Assembly: GCF_004137245.1 (NCBI RefSeq)
Contig: NZ_SDWS01000009.1
Span: forward strand, 120,971-184,970
Origin: Nocardioides glacieisoli
Lineage (GTDB): Bacteria; Actinomycetota; Actinomycetes; Propionibacteriales; Nocardioidaceae
Direction of reading: 5' to 3'
Length of the DNA: 64,000 nucleotides
The position numbers were made by a program, and so were the translations under genes. Shown here piece by piece: positions 44,984-53,417 of this stretch; within the stretch, counting starts at the first letter, position 1; every line of letters begins with the position of its first letter. The notes below the pieces were generated by a model. It was not told where the DNA came from, searched no databases, and saw only the letters and a program-made list of their open reading frames with translations.

Positions 44984-45001
44984 GCGTTTTCGCAGGTCAG
45001 A
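44984..45001 (-). repeat. Inverted copy of the TCTGACCTGCG motif beside attR
   Basis: GCGTTTTCGCAGGTCAGA here is the exact reverse complement of 45126-45143 and, with one mismatch, of 20133-20150 in the left-end terminator. The three copies surround the two core sites. It may be another recombinase or Xis site, or a relic of an older integration at the same place. Confidence 0.6.
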
Positions 45002-45046
45002 CCATGTTTTCCGAGATTCTCAACTCCGACCAACATCGGCTGCGGT

Positions 45047-45070
45047 GTTCGAGCTCTACTACGACATCTA
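45047..45070 (+). other. attR core (glnA 3' end duplicate)
   Basis: 24 bases identical to 20083-20106. A short open frame entering from the element ends here with VFELYYDI, a remnant of the glnA end. The following base makes the stop TAA, presumably the original chromosomal stop of glnA. Confidence 0.88.
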
Positions 45071-45393
45071 ATTTGGGCCATTCGTAGCGGTCTCGATGGT
45101 TGCGCAGCAACCGAAGAAAACCGCCTCTGACCTGCGAAAACGCCGTCGTTCGACTTCTGGTCGTTCGGCGGCGTTTCGCATATTTGGTCGTTCGCTCGTT
45201 ACACAGATGTTACACGGTAGAACGTTCAACAACTTCGCTGGGTTCGACTGCCGCGCGACCGGAGACGGGTGTACGCAACCGGTTCCCCAGCCAGTCACCT
45301 ACGTGCCACGCCTTGGTTCCCTGCCGCACTCCGGCCGGACGCTCCCAGCCCGCAGGGTGCAGACGTCAGTCGGACTTCGGAAGGAAACCCCTC
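45071..45393. other. Intergenic region between attR and the alkaline phosphatase gene
   Basis: 323 bases without a gene. Contains a partial copy (45126-45143) of the stem found in the element-borne glnA terminator, a weak hairpin around TGCGAAAACGCCG / CGGCGTTTCGCA that could be the original glnA terminator, and the PHO-box-like repeats at 45187-45230. Confidence 0.6.
45187..45230 (+). promoter_or_regulatory. PHO-box-like 11-base direct repeats upstream of alkaline phosphatase
   Basis: GTTACACAGAT (45198-45208) and GTTACACGGTA (45209-45219) are exact 7-of-7 repeats in the first seven bases at an 11-base period, flanked by weaker units GTCGTTCGCTC and GAACGTTCAAC. PhoP of actinobacteria binds such 11-base direct repeats, and the next gene is an alkaline phosphatase. 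GlnR half-sites (GTTAC-n6-GTTAC) also fit loosely. Binding is inference. Confidence 0.55.
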
Positions 45394-47142
45394 GTGCACA
45401 GCAACAAGCGCGTCATCACCACAGTGGCGGCACTCGCCGGCATTGTGACGGTCGGCAGCATCGCCGCGACCGCGGCCATCCCGGCCCCCACGCCCATCGG
45501 CTTCGCCCAGGAGCGTTCGGCCGATCTCGCCAAGCAGATCGACCCCGCCAAGCCGCGCAACGTCATCCTCATCATCGGCGACGGCATGGACGACTCCATG
45601 ATCACCGCCGCCCGCAACTACGAGTACGGCGCGGGCGGCCGATTCCCCGCCCTCGACGCCCTGCCGTTCACCGGCGCGATGACCACCTATGGCCTCAAGG
45701 TCGGCGCCGGCCCCGACTACCCCATCGCGTACGTTTCCGACTCCGCACCCACCGCGAGCGGCTGGTCCACCGGCAAGAAGACTGTCGACGGACGCGTCTC
45801 CCAGGGTCCCAGCACTGCAGCAAACGTCCCGGGTGAGGACTACGAGACCGTCCTGGAGAAGTACAAGAAGCAGGGCAAGCTCGTCGGCAACATCACCACC
45901 TCCGAGGTCACCGACGCCACCCCGGCCGCCGCCGGTTCCCACATCAACGCCCGTGCCTGCCAGGGCCCGACCGACATGGCCAACTGCGCCCCAGCGCGCA
46001 AGGCCAACGGCGGCAAGGGCTCCATCGCCGAGCAGCTCGTCGACAACAAGATCGACGTCCTCATGGGCGGCGGCGCCTCGCGCTACGCCCAGGCCACGGA
46101 CGCGGGCCCAAGTGTCCTGTCGTACGCCCAGACGACCCGGGGCTATCGGCTCGTCAGCGACGCCGCCGGTATGGCGGGGGTCACCTCGCTCGCGGGCGGT
46201 CCCGTCCTCGGCCTCTTCACCGGCGGCAACATGACGCCCATGTACAAGCCGCTCGTCGCAACTCCGACCGGAGCAGGTGGACCCACGACGAGGTGCGAGG
46301 CCGCAGACCGCGGCAACGAGCCCGACCTGTCCGCCATGACCGAGAAGTCGATCGAGCTGCTGGACAACCCCAACGGGTTCTTCCTGCAGGCCGAGAGCGC
46401 GATGATCGACAAGCAGGAGCACTCCTCCGACATCTGCGGCGCGATCGGTGACCTCAAGGAGCTCGACGAGACCGTCGCCGTCGCGCTCGCCTACCAGGAC
46501 GAGCACCCCGACACCCTCGTCGTCGTCACCGGCGACCACTCCCACTCCACCCAGATCGTGGGCGGCAACCTCGACGACGGCAAGCAGCTCGCCACCGTCC
46601 AGACCGCCGACGGCGACCCGATGTCTGTCGCCTACTCCACCAACGCGGTCGGCTCCGACCACACCGGCGCCCAGATCCGGGTCGCCGCCGCCGGCCCCCA
46701 GGCGGCCAACGTCACCGGCGTCATCGACCAGACCGACCTGTTCGCCACCCTGCTGGGCCGCACCCCGAGCACCCTGCCCGGGACGCCGACGACCACCCCG
46801 ACCACCTCCCCGACGACCACCCCGACCACCTCCCCGACGCCGAGCACCCCGACTGCGGTCAGGCCGATCATCTCGGTCGCGTCGGCGTCCCGTATCGCCC
46901 AGGCGGCCCTGCGCCGCAAGGGGCTCTCGGTCGCAGTGGCTGCGGCCGCCGGCGACTCGGTGACCGTGCGGCTCGTCCGCGACGGGAAGACCGTGGCTAG
47001 AAAGACGCTGAGGGCCACGGGCGGTCGCGTGATGCTCAAGGTCGCGAAGGCCCGTGTCGGCAAGCTCACGGTCAAGGCCACCGTCACCGGCAAGGGCGGC
47101 ACCGCGACCGACCGCCAGACGGTCCGGGTGACCCGCCGCTGA
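45394..47142 (+). CDS. phoA: Secreted alkaline phosphatase
   Basis: 582 residues from GTG 45394, with GGAAGGAAA just upstream. Signal peptide (KRVITTVAALAGIVTVGSIA), then an alkaline phosphatase fold: VILIIGDGMDDSM with the first metal Asp, the phosphorylated serine in DSAPTASGWSTGKKT, EHSSD metal ligands after QAESAMIDK, and TGDHSHSTQIV with the histidine ligands. A Thr/Pro/Ser linker with internal repeats (46790-46850) leads to a C-terminal beta-rich domain of about 90 residues (VTVRLVRDGKTVARKTL) with no cysteines. Hydrolyses phosphomonoesters outside the membrane. Begins to the right of attR, so chromosomal. Confidence 0.9.
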   Translation: MHSNKRVITTVAALAGIVTVGSIAATAAIPAPTPIGFAQERSADLAKQIDPAKPRNVILIIGDGMDDSMITAARNYEYGAGGRFPALDALPFTGAMTTYGLKVGAGPDYPIAYVSDSAPTASGWSTGKKTVDGRVSQGPSTAANVPGEDYETVLEKYKKQGKLVGNITTSEVTDATPAAAGSHINARACQGPTDMANCAPARKANGGKGSIAEQLVDNKIDVLMGGGASRYAQATDAGPSVLSYAQTTRGYRLVSDAAGMAGVTSLAGGPVLGLFTGGNMTPMYKPLVATPTGAGGPTTRCEAADRGNEPDLSAMTEKSIELLDNPNGFFLQAESAMIDKQEHSSDICGAIGDLKELDETVAVALAYQDEHPDTLVVVTGDHSHSTQIVGGNLDDGKQLATVQTADGDPMSVAYSTNAVGSDHTGAQIRVAAAGPQAANVTGVIDQTDLFATLLGRTPSTLPGTPTTTPTTSPTTTPTTSPTPSTPTAVRPIISVASASRIAQAALRRKGLSVAVAAAAGDSVTVRLVRDGKTVARKTLRATGGRVMLKVAKARVGKLTVKATVTGKGGTATDRQTVRVTRR

Positions 47143-47183
47143 CGCAGTCGCCGTCACGGCCGTCGACGCCGTCGACGAGCGCT

Positions 47184-47215
47184 CCGGGCGCGGACCCCCA
47201 CGGGTCCGCGCCCGG
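47184..47215 (+). terminator. Hairpin terminator after alkaline phosphatase
   Basis: Perfect 14-base stem CCGGGCGCGGACCC (47184-47197) with its complement at 47202-47215 and a four-base loop, 41 bases after the stop codon. No T-run. Confidence 0.65.
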
Positions 47216-47249
47216 AAGCGCCTGGAGTCCGGATCGACCACCCACGACA

Positions 47250-47266
47250 TACGATCCTGCATAGTA
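47250..47266. promoter_or_regulatory. BlaI-type operator candidate upstream of lnt
   Basis: TACGAT-CCTGC-ATAGTA, matching the two palindromes at 54048-54064 and 63339-63355 with one change in the left half. Lies 23 bases before the lnt start codon. Confidence 0.55.
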
Positions 47267-47289
47267 GGTGCCGCTGACGGAGGGTCTGG

Positions 47290-48828
47290 ATGCACATCAC
47301 GGGTCGGTCGGCTGCCGTCACCGCCGTGATCGGCGGCCTCGGGCTGGCCGGCGCCTTTCCTCCGTGGTCGGCGCCGTGGGTGGCACCCATCGCTCTCGCA
47401 GTGTTCTTCCTCGCGCTGGGGAACCGCCGAATGCGGGACGGGGCAGTCCTTGGTCTCGTCTTCGGCCTGTCCTTCTTCGGACCCACGCTGTGGTGGTTGA
47501 GCCAGTCGATAGCGCCGGCAGCCTGGGCTGCTCTGGTCGCCGTGCAGGCAGGCTGGCTCGCCCTGGCGGGGGCAGGTTCGGCGCTCGTCCGCACGCTGCC
47601 CGGCTGGCCCCTGTGGACGGCCGCGGTGTGGACGTCGGTCGAAGGCGCTCGGTCGTCACTACCCTGGGGTGGCCTGCCGTGGGGTCGGCTCGGCTACACA
47701 GCAGTCGACACACCCTGGGCAGGGGTGCTGGCGATCGTCGGCGTCTCCGGGACCGGGACCGCGGTGGCCCTAGCGGGCGCGGTGATCGCTTGCGTGGTGG
47801 AGCGAGCCAGCGTGCGAGACCCTGCCCCAGCCCCCGCAGCGCCGGCGCTCGTCGCCTGCTCGATCGGCGGCGTGCTCCTGCTGGCGATCGGCGCACGGAG
47901 TCCGGGGTTGGGGGGCGGCAACGGGGCAGGGCTCGCAGGTCAGACCGCGACGGTGAGCATCGTCCAGGCATCCGTCCCCGGCGACGGCACCGACGTCGCT
48001 TCTCACCACCGCGAGGTCACCCGCACCCTGCTCCTCGAGACGCGCCAGATGCTCGAGGAGGCCGGCCCCGCCGCACCTGCTCCGGACGTGGTCGTGTGGC
48101 CCGAGAACGCCACAGCGGTGGACCCCGCGACGGACGGCGTCGCCCGCACGGCTCTGCTCGCCGCGGCGGAGGTGTCGGGCGCGCCCGTCCTGGCCGGCTC
48201 GATCGTCGACGGTCCCTCGTCCTCGACGGCGCTGAACCAGGCCATCGTGTGGTCGACCTCCGGACCTCAGGGCCGTTACACCAAGCAGCACCTGGTGCCT
48301 TTCGGCGAGTACGTGCCTGTACGGCCACTCGCGGAGCGCCTGTCCGCCCGCGTCTCCAGCATCGCGCGCGACATGCTTCCCGGGACCGCGGCTTCGCCCC
48401 TGCGAGTGGGAGACCTGCTCGTGGCCAGCGCCCTGTGCTTCGACGTCGCCTACGACGACGTCCTCCGCACGCAGGTGGGCCGGGGAGCCGGGCTCGCGGT
48501 GGTGCAGACCAGCAACGCGATGTTCCTCGGGACCGCACAGCAGGAACAGCAGTGGATGGTCACACGCGCGCGCGCCGTCGAGCTCGGTCGCTCCGTGGTC
48601 GTCTCGTCGATGAACGGGATCTCTGGAGCGATCGCGCCCGACGGCACGGTGATCGCCCGGCTTCCCGACACCGTGGCAGGCAGCACGGTGGTCGAGGTCG
48701 AGGTTCGCACGGAGGTTACGCCGGCTGTCCGACTCGGGTGGTGGCCGGCTCGCACCGCGTACGTCGTCGGCGCCGTGGGTGTCCTACTGGCCCTGGCCCG
48801 CCGGATCCGCACGACGCGTCGGCCGTGA
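47290..48828 (+). CDS. lnt: Apolipoprotein N-acyltransferase
   Basis: 512 residues. About six membrane helices in the first 200 residues, then a periplasm-side nitrilase domain with the Glu-Lys-Cys triad: Glu in VVWPENATAVD, Lys in TKQHLVPFGEYVP, Cys in ASALCFDVAYDD. N-acylates the amino-terminal cysteine of lipoproteins. ATG after GGAGGGTCTGG. Followed at 12 bases by the membrane gene 48841. The putative BlaI-type operator sits in front, linking it to the redox block. Confidence 0.92.
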   Translation: MHITGRSAAVTAVIGGLGLAGAFPPWSAPWVAPIALAVFFLALGNRRMRDGAVLGLVFGLSFFGPTLWWLSQSIAPAAWAALVAVQAGWLALAGAGSALVRTLPGWPLWTAAVWTSVEGARSSLPWGGLPWGRLGYTAVDTPWAGVLAIVGVSGTGTAVALAGAVIACVVERASVRDPAPAPAAPALVACSIGGVLLLAIGARSPGLGGGNGAGLAGQTATVSIVQASVPGDGTDVASHHREVTRTLLLETRQMLEEAGPAAPAPDVVVWPENATAVDPATDGVARTALLAAAEVSGAPVLAGSIVDGPSSSTALNQAIVWSTSGPQGRYTKQHLVPFGEYVPVRPLAERLSARVSSIARDMLPGTAASPLRVGDLLVASALCFDVAYDDVLRTQVGRGAGLAVVQTSNAMFLGTAQQEQQWMVTRARAVELGRSVVVSSMNGISGAIAPDGTVIARLPDTVAGSTVVEVEVRTEVTPAVRLGWWPARTAYVVGAVGVLLALARRIRTTRRP

Positions 48829-48840
48829 GACACTCCGTCC

Positions 48841-49470
48841 ATGGGGACCGCCACGACCGGGCTTCGCTGCATGCGAGCCGCGATCGTCGCGACTTCTGCG
48901 ACGCTGATGGCGCTGTGGGCACACCTCGACGCCGGAGGCAACGTCCCGTCGTCACCGGTGCTCGGGTTCCTCCTCCTCACCCTGACGGCGCTCCTCGCAC
49001 CGTTCCTGGCCCGCCCGGCGTCCGCCGCCAGGATCGTCCTGCTCACCGTGGGCGGTCAGTTCGTCGCGCACACCGCCCTCGCGCTGACCGCCGCCCGCGA
49101 CGGCGGCTCGGCCTCCGCCCCGCCTGCCATGTCGTCGGGCGGAACCGGCGGCGCGCACCACGCCGGCGCGGCGGCGGACGGCGTCACGGTCACTCAGCTG
49201 TCCGACCACGTCCTCACCGCTGATCCCAGGATGATCGTGACCCACGCCGCGGCAGCGGTCGTGGTCGGTGCATGGCTCGCGGCGGGCGAGCGGATGTTCT
49301 GGAACCTCCTCGCGCTCATCTCACGGGGGGTGCACGTCCCGTCGCTGGCGCCAGTGCCGCCGACCACACCCTCGATGCCGGGGACGCCGTCTGCCGCGAG
49401 CGCCATCCTGCTGCGCGTGGTGGTGGGGAGCGTCGTACGACGTGGACCGCCGCATCTCCGCGCCGTCTGA
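48841..49470 (+). CDS. Membrane protein of unknown function in the lnt-PepSY operon
   Basis: 209 residues, about four membrane helices (about 13-30, 38-58, 62-84, 132-150), with a loop containing two adjacent histidines (GGAHHAGA) between the third and fourth. Proteins of this type occur near PepSY and copper-related genes in actinobacteria. The histidine pair may bind metal, but this is a guess. ATG 12 bases after lnt. Confidence 0.7.
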   Translation: MGTATTGLRCMRAAIVATSATLMALWAHLDAGGNVPSSPVLGFLLLTLTALLAPFLARPASAARIVLLTVGGQFVAHTALALTAARDGGSASAPPAMSSGGTGGAHHAGAAADGVTVTQLSDHVLTADPRMIVTHAAAAVVVGAWLAAGERMFWNLLALISRGVHVPSLAPVPPTTPSMPGTPSAASAILLRVVVGSVVRRGPPHLRAV

Positions 49471-49570
49471 CATTCCCTCCACGCCCACCCACCGTCCGGT
49501 TCTTCAGGCCGACGACGGCCATCGGCGTGTTCCGTCCTGCCCGGCGCCGCCGGTTGCATCGAGGAGACCC

Positions 49571-50971
49571 ATGACCCAGCTCGACCCGCGCCCGCAAGCG
49601 CGGCCCGCTCCGCCACGTCCCCGTGCCCGATCCGGATCGGGGGGATGGTTCCGCGCAGTGTGGCGCTGGCACTTCTTCGCCAGCATCGTCGTCGTCCCTG
49701 TCCTGCTGGTGCTCGCCACCACCGGCCTCATCTACCTGTTCCGTTTCCAGCTCGAGCCGCTCCTGCACCCCGACCTGTTCCGGGCGGACCGCCCAGCGGG
49801 CATGGACTTCGCACAGCCGTACAGCGCCCAGCTCGAGGCCGCCGAGCGTGCCTACCCGGACGCAACCATCCTCGCCGTGGCTGAGCCGCGGACGGCGGAA
49901 CGCTCGACCGTGATCACCGCCGAGATGCCTGACGGCTCGCCTCGCGAGATCTTCGTCAACCCGTGGGGCGCCGAGGTGCTCGGGTCGCTGAACCCTGACA
50001 CCACGGTGAGCGGGTACGCGGTCCGCCTGCACGCCGACCTGATGTCGGGGGCGTGGGGTGACCGGCTGATGGAGCTGGGCGCCTGCTGGGCCCTGGTCAC
50101 GGCCCTGCTCGGCTACTACCTGTTCTGGCGCGGACGCCGCGCCCGCTCGCGCACCCCGAAGTCCCTGAGGTCGTGGCATGCCCGCATCGGCGCCGTGGCC
50201 GGCGTAGGGCTGGTGACGCTGCTGGTTTCAGGCCTTCCGTGGACAGGATTCTGGGGAGCCCAGGTCCAGGAGCTCGCCACCAGACAGGGCACGTCCATGT
50301 GGAGCTTGGACGCCGGCGCGCAGTCCAGTCCCGGCTCCACGCTGGACGAGTCCCTGCCGCACAGCCACGCCGTCCCATGGGCAGCGGGGAAGACGGAAGT
50401 CCCTCGGTCGGACGGCGAAGGTGGCGAGGGGTCGGTCGCCAACGTCGACACCGCCATCGAGGTGGCGGCGCGCGAGGGGCTGCGCCGCCCGATGACCATC
50501 GCGCTGCCCGCCAGCGAGGACGGCGTCTTCTCCGTCATCGGCTACGCCTTCGACGCCCCGTCCGACGAGCGGACGGTCCACGTGAACCGGTTCAGCGGAG
50601 AGGTCGTGTCGACCTACGGCTACGACGACTACCCGCTGCTCGCCCAGGTGGTTGCCCAGGGTATCGGCCTGCACGAGGGACGCTCACTCGGCCTGGTGAC
50701 GTTCTGGGCGTCCGCGCTCATGTGCGCGGTGGTCATCGCCTCGTGCGTGACCGGTCCACTGATGTGGTGGCGCCGTCGCCGACGCGGCGCCGGCCTCGAT
50801 GCCCCGCGCGGACGGATGCCGGTCGCCGGCTCACCGTGGCTGCTGGCCGGATTGGTGGTGCTCGGCGTGTTGCTGCCGTTCTTCGGTGTGACGCTGCTTG
50901 CCGTCCTCGTGTTCGACCAGCTGCTCGTGCGCCGGGTGCCGGCCATGGGCAGGTGGTTCGGCGCGCGGTAG
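49571..50971 (+). CDS. PepSY-associated membrane protein
   Basis: 466 residues from ATG 49571, preceded by GAGGAGAC. Basic Pro-rich N-terminus, first membrane helix with RAVWRWHFFASIVVVPVLLV, then an extracytoplasmic PepSY-like domain, further helices at about 175-195, 218-238 and three at the C-terminus. This pattern is the PepSY_TM family, found with siderophore, copper and reductase systems. Catalysis is not established. Third gene after lnt. Confidence 0.82.
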   Translation: MTQLDPRPQARPAPPRPRARSGSGGWFRAVWRWHFFASIVVVPVLLVLATTGLIYLFRFQLEPLLHPDLFRADRPAGMDFAQPYSAQLEAAERAYPDATILAVAEPRTAERSTVITAEMPDGSPREIFVNPWGAEVLGSLNPDTTVSGYAVRLHADLMSGAWGDRLMELGACWALVTALLGYYLFWRGRRARSRTPKSLRSWHARIGAVAGVGLVTLLVSGLPWTGFWGAQVQELATRQGTSMWSLDAGAQSSPGSTLDESLPHSHAVPWAAGKTEVPRSDGEGGEGSVANVDTAIEVAAREGLRRPMTIALPASEDGVFSVIGYAFDAPSDERTVHVNRFSGEVVSTYGYDDYPLLAQVVAQGIGLHEGRSLGLVTFWASALMCAVVIASCVTGPLMWWRRRRRGAGLDAPRGRMPVAGSPWLLAGLVVLGVLLPFFGVTLLAVLVFDQLLVRRVPAMGRWFGAR

Positions 50972-51099
50972 GTGCGCCGGCGCGGTGCGCGGGTCGGGCG
51001 TGCGTACGCAGTCCGGCGGTTTCGCGACGTGCTCCTCATCACCCTCGACCCGTTCGCGCGACGCTGGTACCCGGTGCAGCCCGGCGGTTCGTCAGCCCT

Positions 51100-52005
51100 T
51101 CACCAGGTCGACTCTTCGCACGCCTTGGTCGCGCTCGCCTCGACCTGGAGCGTGGCGTGCTCGATGCGGTGCTTGGTGCGCATCAGGCCCCGCGCCTCCT
51201 CCAGGACGCTCTGGGAGGCGGCCTCGTCGGCGACCACGAGGTGCGCCGTCGCGACGTACATCCCCGACGTCAGGGTCCAGACGTGCAGGTCGTGGACGTC
51301 CGCGACACCCGGCACCGACTCGAGGTCTGCCACGACCTGGTCCAGCTGCATCCCCTCGGGCACGTGCTGGCCGAGCACGGCGAGCACCTCGCGACCGAGG
51401 ACGATCGCGCGGACGGCGACGAAGACACCGATCGCCAGGGCCACGACGGTGTCCCACCAGCTGTCGCCGGTGGTCGCGACGAGGATGCCCGCTGCGATCA
51501 CACCGACGCTGCCGGCAGCGTCAGCGATGACTTCGTAGTAGGCGCCCTTGACGTTGAGCGACTCCTGGGAGCCGCCGCGCAGCAGCACGATGGAGATCAC
51601 GTTGATGACCAGGCCGACCACGCCGACGACCAGGACGGGCCCGGTCTGGATCTCGATGTCCTCGCCCAGCCGACTGATGGCCTCGATCACCACGTAGGCG
51701 CTGACCCCGAGCATGATCAGCACGGTGAATCCCGAGGCGAAGATCTCCGCACGGTACGAGCCGTAGCTGCGTCGCCCGGACCGGTCCGGACGCGTGGCGA
51801 TCTTGGTCGCTGTCAGCGCCGCACCCAGTGCGACGACGTCGGCGGCCATGTGGCCGGCATCCGAGATGAGTGCCAGCGATCCCGAGATCAGCCCGAACAC
51901 CAGCTCGACGACGAAGAAGGTGGCGACGAGCCCGAAGGCCACCATCAACCGCCACCGGTGTCGCCCTCCGGCATGTCCCGTTCCGTGTCCGTGTCCGGCA
52001 CCCAT
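51100..52005 (-). CDS. Cation diffusion facilitator (CzcD/ZitB-type) transporter
   Basis: 301 residues with a histidine-rich N-terminus (GHGHGTGHAGGRH), six membrane helices and a C-terminal cytoplasmic domain. Transmembrane metal site in helix 2 is intact (ISDAGHMAAD). In helix 5 the site reads EVIAD, so the usual His is Glu, a change often seen in actinobacterial members that can affect metal choice. Expels Zn2+ (or Co2+/Cd2+) in exchange for protons. Its start overlaps the stop of the SmtB-like gene, so the two are co-translated. Confidence 0.88.
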   Translation of the reverse strand: MGAGHGHGTGHAGGRHRWRLMVAFGLVATFFVVELVFGLISGSLALISDAGHMAADVVALGAALTATKIATRPDRSGRRSYGSYRAEIFASGFTVLIMLGVSAYVVIEAISRLGEDIEIQTGPVLVVGVVGLVINVISIVLLRGGSQESLNVKGAYYEVIADAAGSVGVIAAGILVATTGDSWWDTVVALAIGVFVAVRAIVLGREVLAVLGQHVPEGMQLDQVVADLESVPGVADVHDLHVWTLTSGMYVATAHLVVADEAASQSVLEEARGLMRTKHRIEHATLQVEASATKACEESTW

Positions 52006-52385
52006 CAGTGGTCTCCTCGCTGGCGTTCGTCGGTGTGGAGCTGGTGAACCACAGCTCCCTGGTCAAGATGATTCGCATGGTCGGCGTGGAACAGCGCCTC
52101 GTCGAGCAACCGGTGGACGTGCTCGTCGGCGGCGGTGTAGTAGGCGAACGTGCCCTCCCGGCGCACCTGCACCAGTCCCGCCAGGCGCAGCTTCGCCAGG
52201 TGTTGGCTCACCGCCGACGAGCTGGCGCCCACGCGCTGCGCGAGGTCGTTGACCGAGGACTCACCATGGAGGAGCGCCCACAGGATCTTGATGCGCTTGC
52301 GGTCGGCGAGCATCCGGAAGGCCTCGACGGCCAGGTCGACCTGGTCGTCGGACGGCATGTCGAGTCGCCCTTGGTCCCGGTTCAT
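52005..52385 (-). CDS. ArsR/SmtB-family zinc-sensing repressor
   Basis: 126 residues. Winged helix with DLAQRVGASSSAVSQHLAKL; the alpha-5 metal site motif D-x-H-x10-H-x2-H is exact in DEHVHRLLDEALFHADH, whereas the alpha-3N cysteine site is absent (ESSVNDL). That pattern is a zinc sensor of the SmtB/CzrA type. It should repress its own operon with the CDF exporter until zinc binds. Candidate operator lies directly upstream at 52393-52420. Confidence 0.9.
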   Translation of the reverse strand: MNRDQGRLDMPSDDQVDLAVEAFRMLADRKRIKILWALLHGESSVNDLAQRVGASSSAVSQHLAKLRLAGLVQVRREGTFAYYTAADEHVHRLLDEALFHADHANHLDQGAVVHQLHTDERQRGDH

Positions 52386-52392
52386 GCGCTGA

Positions 52393-52420
52393 GCATATCT
52401 GCATGACAGCGCATATACGC
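52393..52420. promoter_or_regulatory. SmtB-type operator candidate
   Basis: GCATATCTGC and GCATATACGC, two 10-base near-repeats 18 bases apart, also forming an imperfect palindrome around CATGACAGCG. They begin 8 bases before the regulator ATG, where a self-repressing operator would be expected. Confidence 0.5.
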
Positions 52421-52448
52421 AACTAGTGGCCTTCGCGGCGCGCAGGCG

Positions 52449-53393
52449 TCACCGCTCGTCGATGGTGACCTCGTTCATGAACAGCCGCTCGGCGTACGCC
52501 TCGCCGCCCATGCCGATGCGGTCCAGCCGGTTCACGGTCTCGATGACGTCCATGCCGCTCAGCACCCGACCGAAGGTCGTCTGGATCCGGTTGTCCCTGA
52601 AGCCTGCGTCGAAGCTCTCCCCGTACACGATGTAGAACTCGCTGCCCGCGGTGTACGTGCCTTCACCGGCCGTGGTGACCGTCCCGACGGGGTAGCCCTC
52701 GCGCTCGGCACGGTCCAGCTCGGAGGGCAGGCGGTAACCGATGTCCCAGCCGACCTGGTTGTCGCCGCTTCCGGCCTGGACGGCCGTGACGCCCCCGAAG
52801 TCGCGAAAGAACTCGAGGCCGTCGTAGAAGCCCTCCCGCGCAAGGAACACGAACGAGTTGACCGCGACCGGTGCATCGTCCTCGAGCAGGTCGATGGTGA
52901 TGGGACCGCACGAGGTGCGGATCCGGGCGACGTAGTCCACGCCGTCCTCGAGGACCTGAGCAGGCCCCCCGGGGTACCACGAACGGGTGGCGCGGACGTT
53001 CGCGGGGCGCTTCGCTCCGCAGGCGACGCGCCGGTCGTCGGCCGCCGGTTGGCGGCCACTGTCGACGGCCGTGCCCGGCTCGATCGTGAAGTCCTCGGCT
53101 ATCGGCGCTCCAGCGGCCTGCGCCGCCGCGGCCGCGGTGGACTGCGCCGCGCCGGCCGCCTCCTCGGGGATGAGCTCGACCTTCTCCTGCGGCGACCGCT
53201 CGGCGCTCGGCGTCGGTCCCCCACGCGTCAGTGCGACCACGACGCCAACGACCAGGACCACAGCGACGAAGGCGGCGCAGACACCGATGAGGAGCCTGCG
53301 ACGTCGGCGGCTCCCGGCGAGTCGCTCCTGCTCACGCTCCCACGCCTCCCGCTCCGCCTTCTGGCGCGCCCTGCGCCGCTTGTCGCTGCTCAC
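52449..53393 (-). CDS. Cyclophilin-type peptidyl-prolyl isomerase, membrane-anchored
   Basis: 314 residues. Charged basic N-terminus (RRRARQKAEREAWEREQERL), one membrane helix at about 35-53, an Ala-rich linker, then a cyclophilin-like domain of about 165 residues (ITIDLLEDDAPVAVNSFVFL, FYDGLEFFRDFG, TAGSEFYIVYG, TTFGRVLSGMDVIETV). Two cysteines (RVACGAK, TSCGPI) may pair. Extracytoplasmic protein folding is the likely role. GTG start, 24 bases after the DUF3093 gene on the same strand. Confidence 0.87.
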   Translation of the reverse strand: MSSDKRRRARQKAEREAWEREQERLAGSRRRRRLLIGVCAAFVAVVLVVGVVVALTRGGPTPSAERSPQEKVELIPEEAAGAAQSTAAAAAQAAGAPIAEDFTIEPGTAVDSGRQPAADDRRVACGAKRPANVRATRSWYPGGPAQVLEDGVDYVARIRTSCGPITIDLLEDDAPVAVNSFVFLAREGFYDGLEFFRDFGGVTAVQAGSGDNQVGWDIGYRLPSELDRAEREGYPVGTVTTAGEGTYTAGSEFYIVYGESFDAGFRDNRIQTTFGRVLSGMDVIETVNRLDRIGMGGEAYAERLFMNEVTIDER

Positions 53394-53417
53394 GTCGAAC
53401 TCCTCGGGCTCGGTGAC

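Larger units (their letters stand above)
20107..45070. mobile_element. Integrative (probably mobilizable) element inserted in glnA
   Basis: About 25 kb between the duplicated glnA ends. Encodes a tyrosine integrase, an excisionase-like protein, a MobF relaxase, and defence cargo: a GTPase-centred conflict system, type I restriction-modification, a NERD protein and a MntA-HepT pair. No FtsK/TraB-type translocase, coupling protein or type IV secretion genes are seen, so it would need help to move between cells. Identical 25-base tandem-11-mer sites lie just inside both ends. Unusually, integrase sits about 8 kb from attL rather than next to it, with the GTPase operon in between. Base composition inside, especially 20.2-28 kb and hsdS, is visibly less GC-rich than the flanks. 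Confidence 0.88.

Noticed and set aside
44754..45071. Plus-strand frame ending in the ELYYDI residues of glnA at attR.
   Set aside because: Only the last residues are glnA; the rest has no coding features. Kept as evidence for attR and not as a gene.
46790..46850. Repeated 24-base units in the phosphatase gene, considered as a CRISPR-like array.
   Set aside because: They are in-frame codons for a Thr/Pro/Ser linker with no spacers; no CRISPR array or cas gene is present in the window.
45295..47295. Minus-strand open frame of 666 codons opposite alkaline phosphatase.
   Set aside because: Low-complexity Gly/Arg/Asp shadow of the phosphatase gene.
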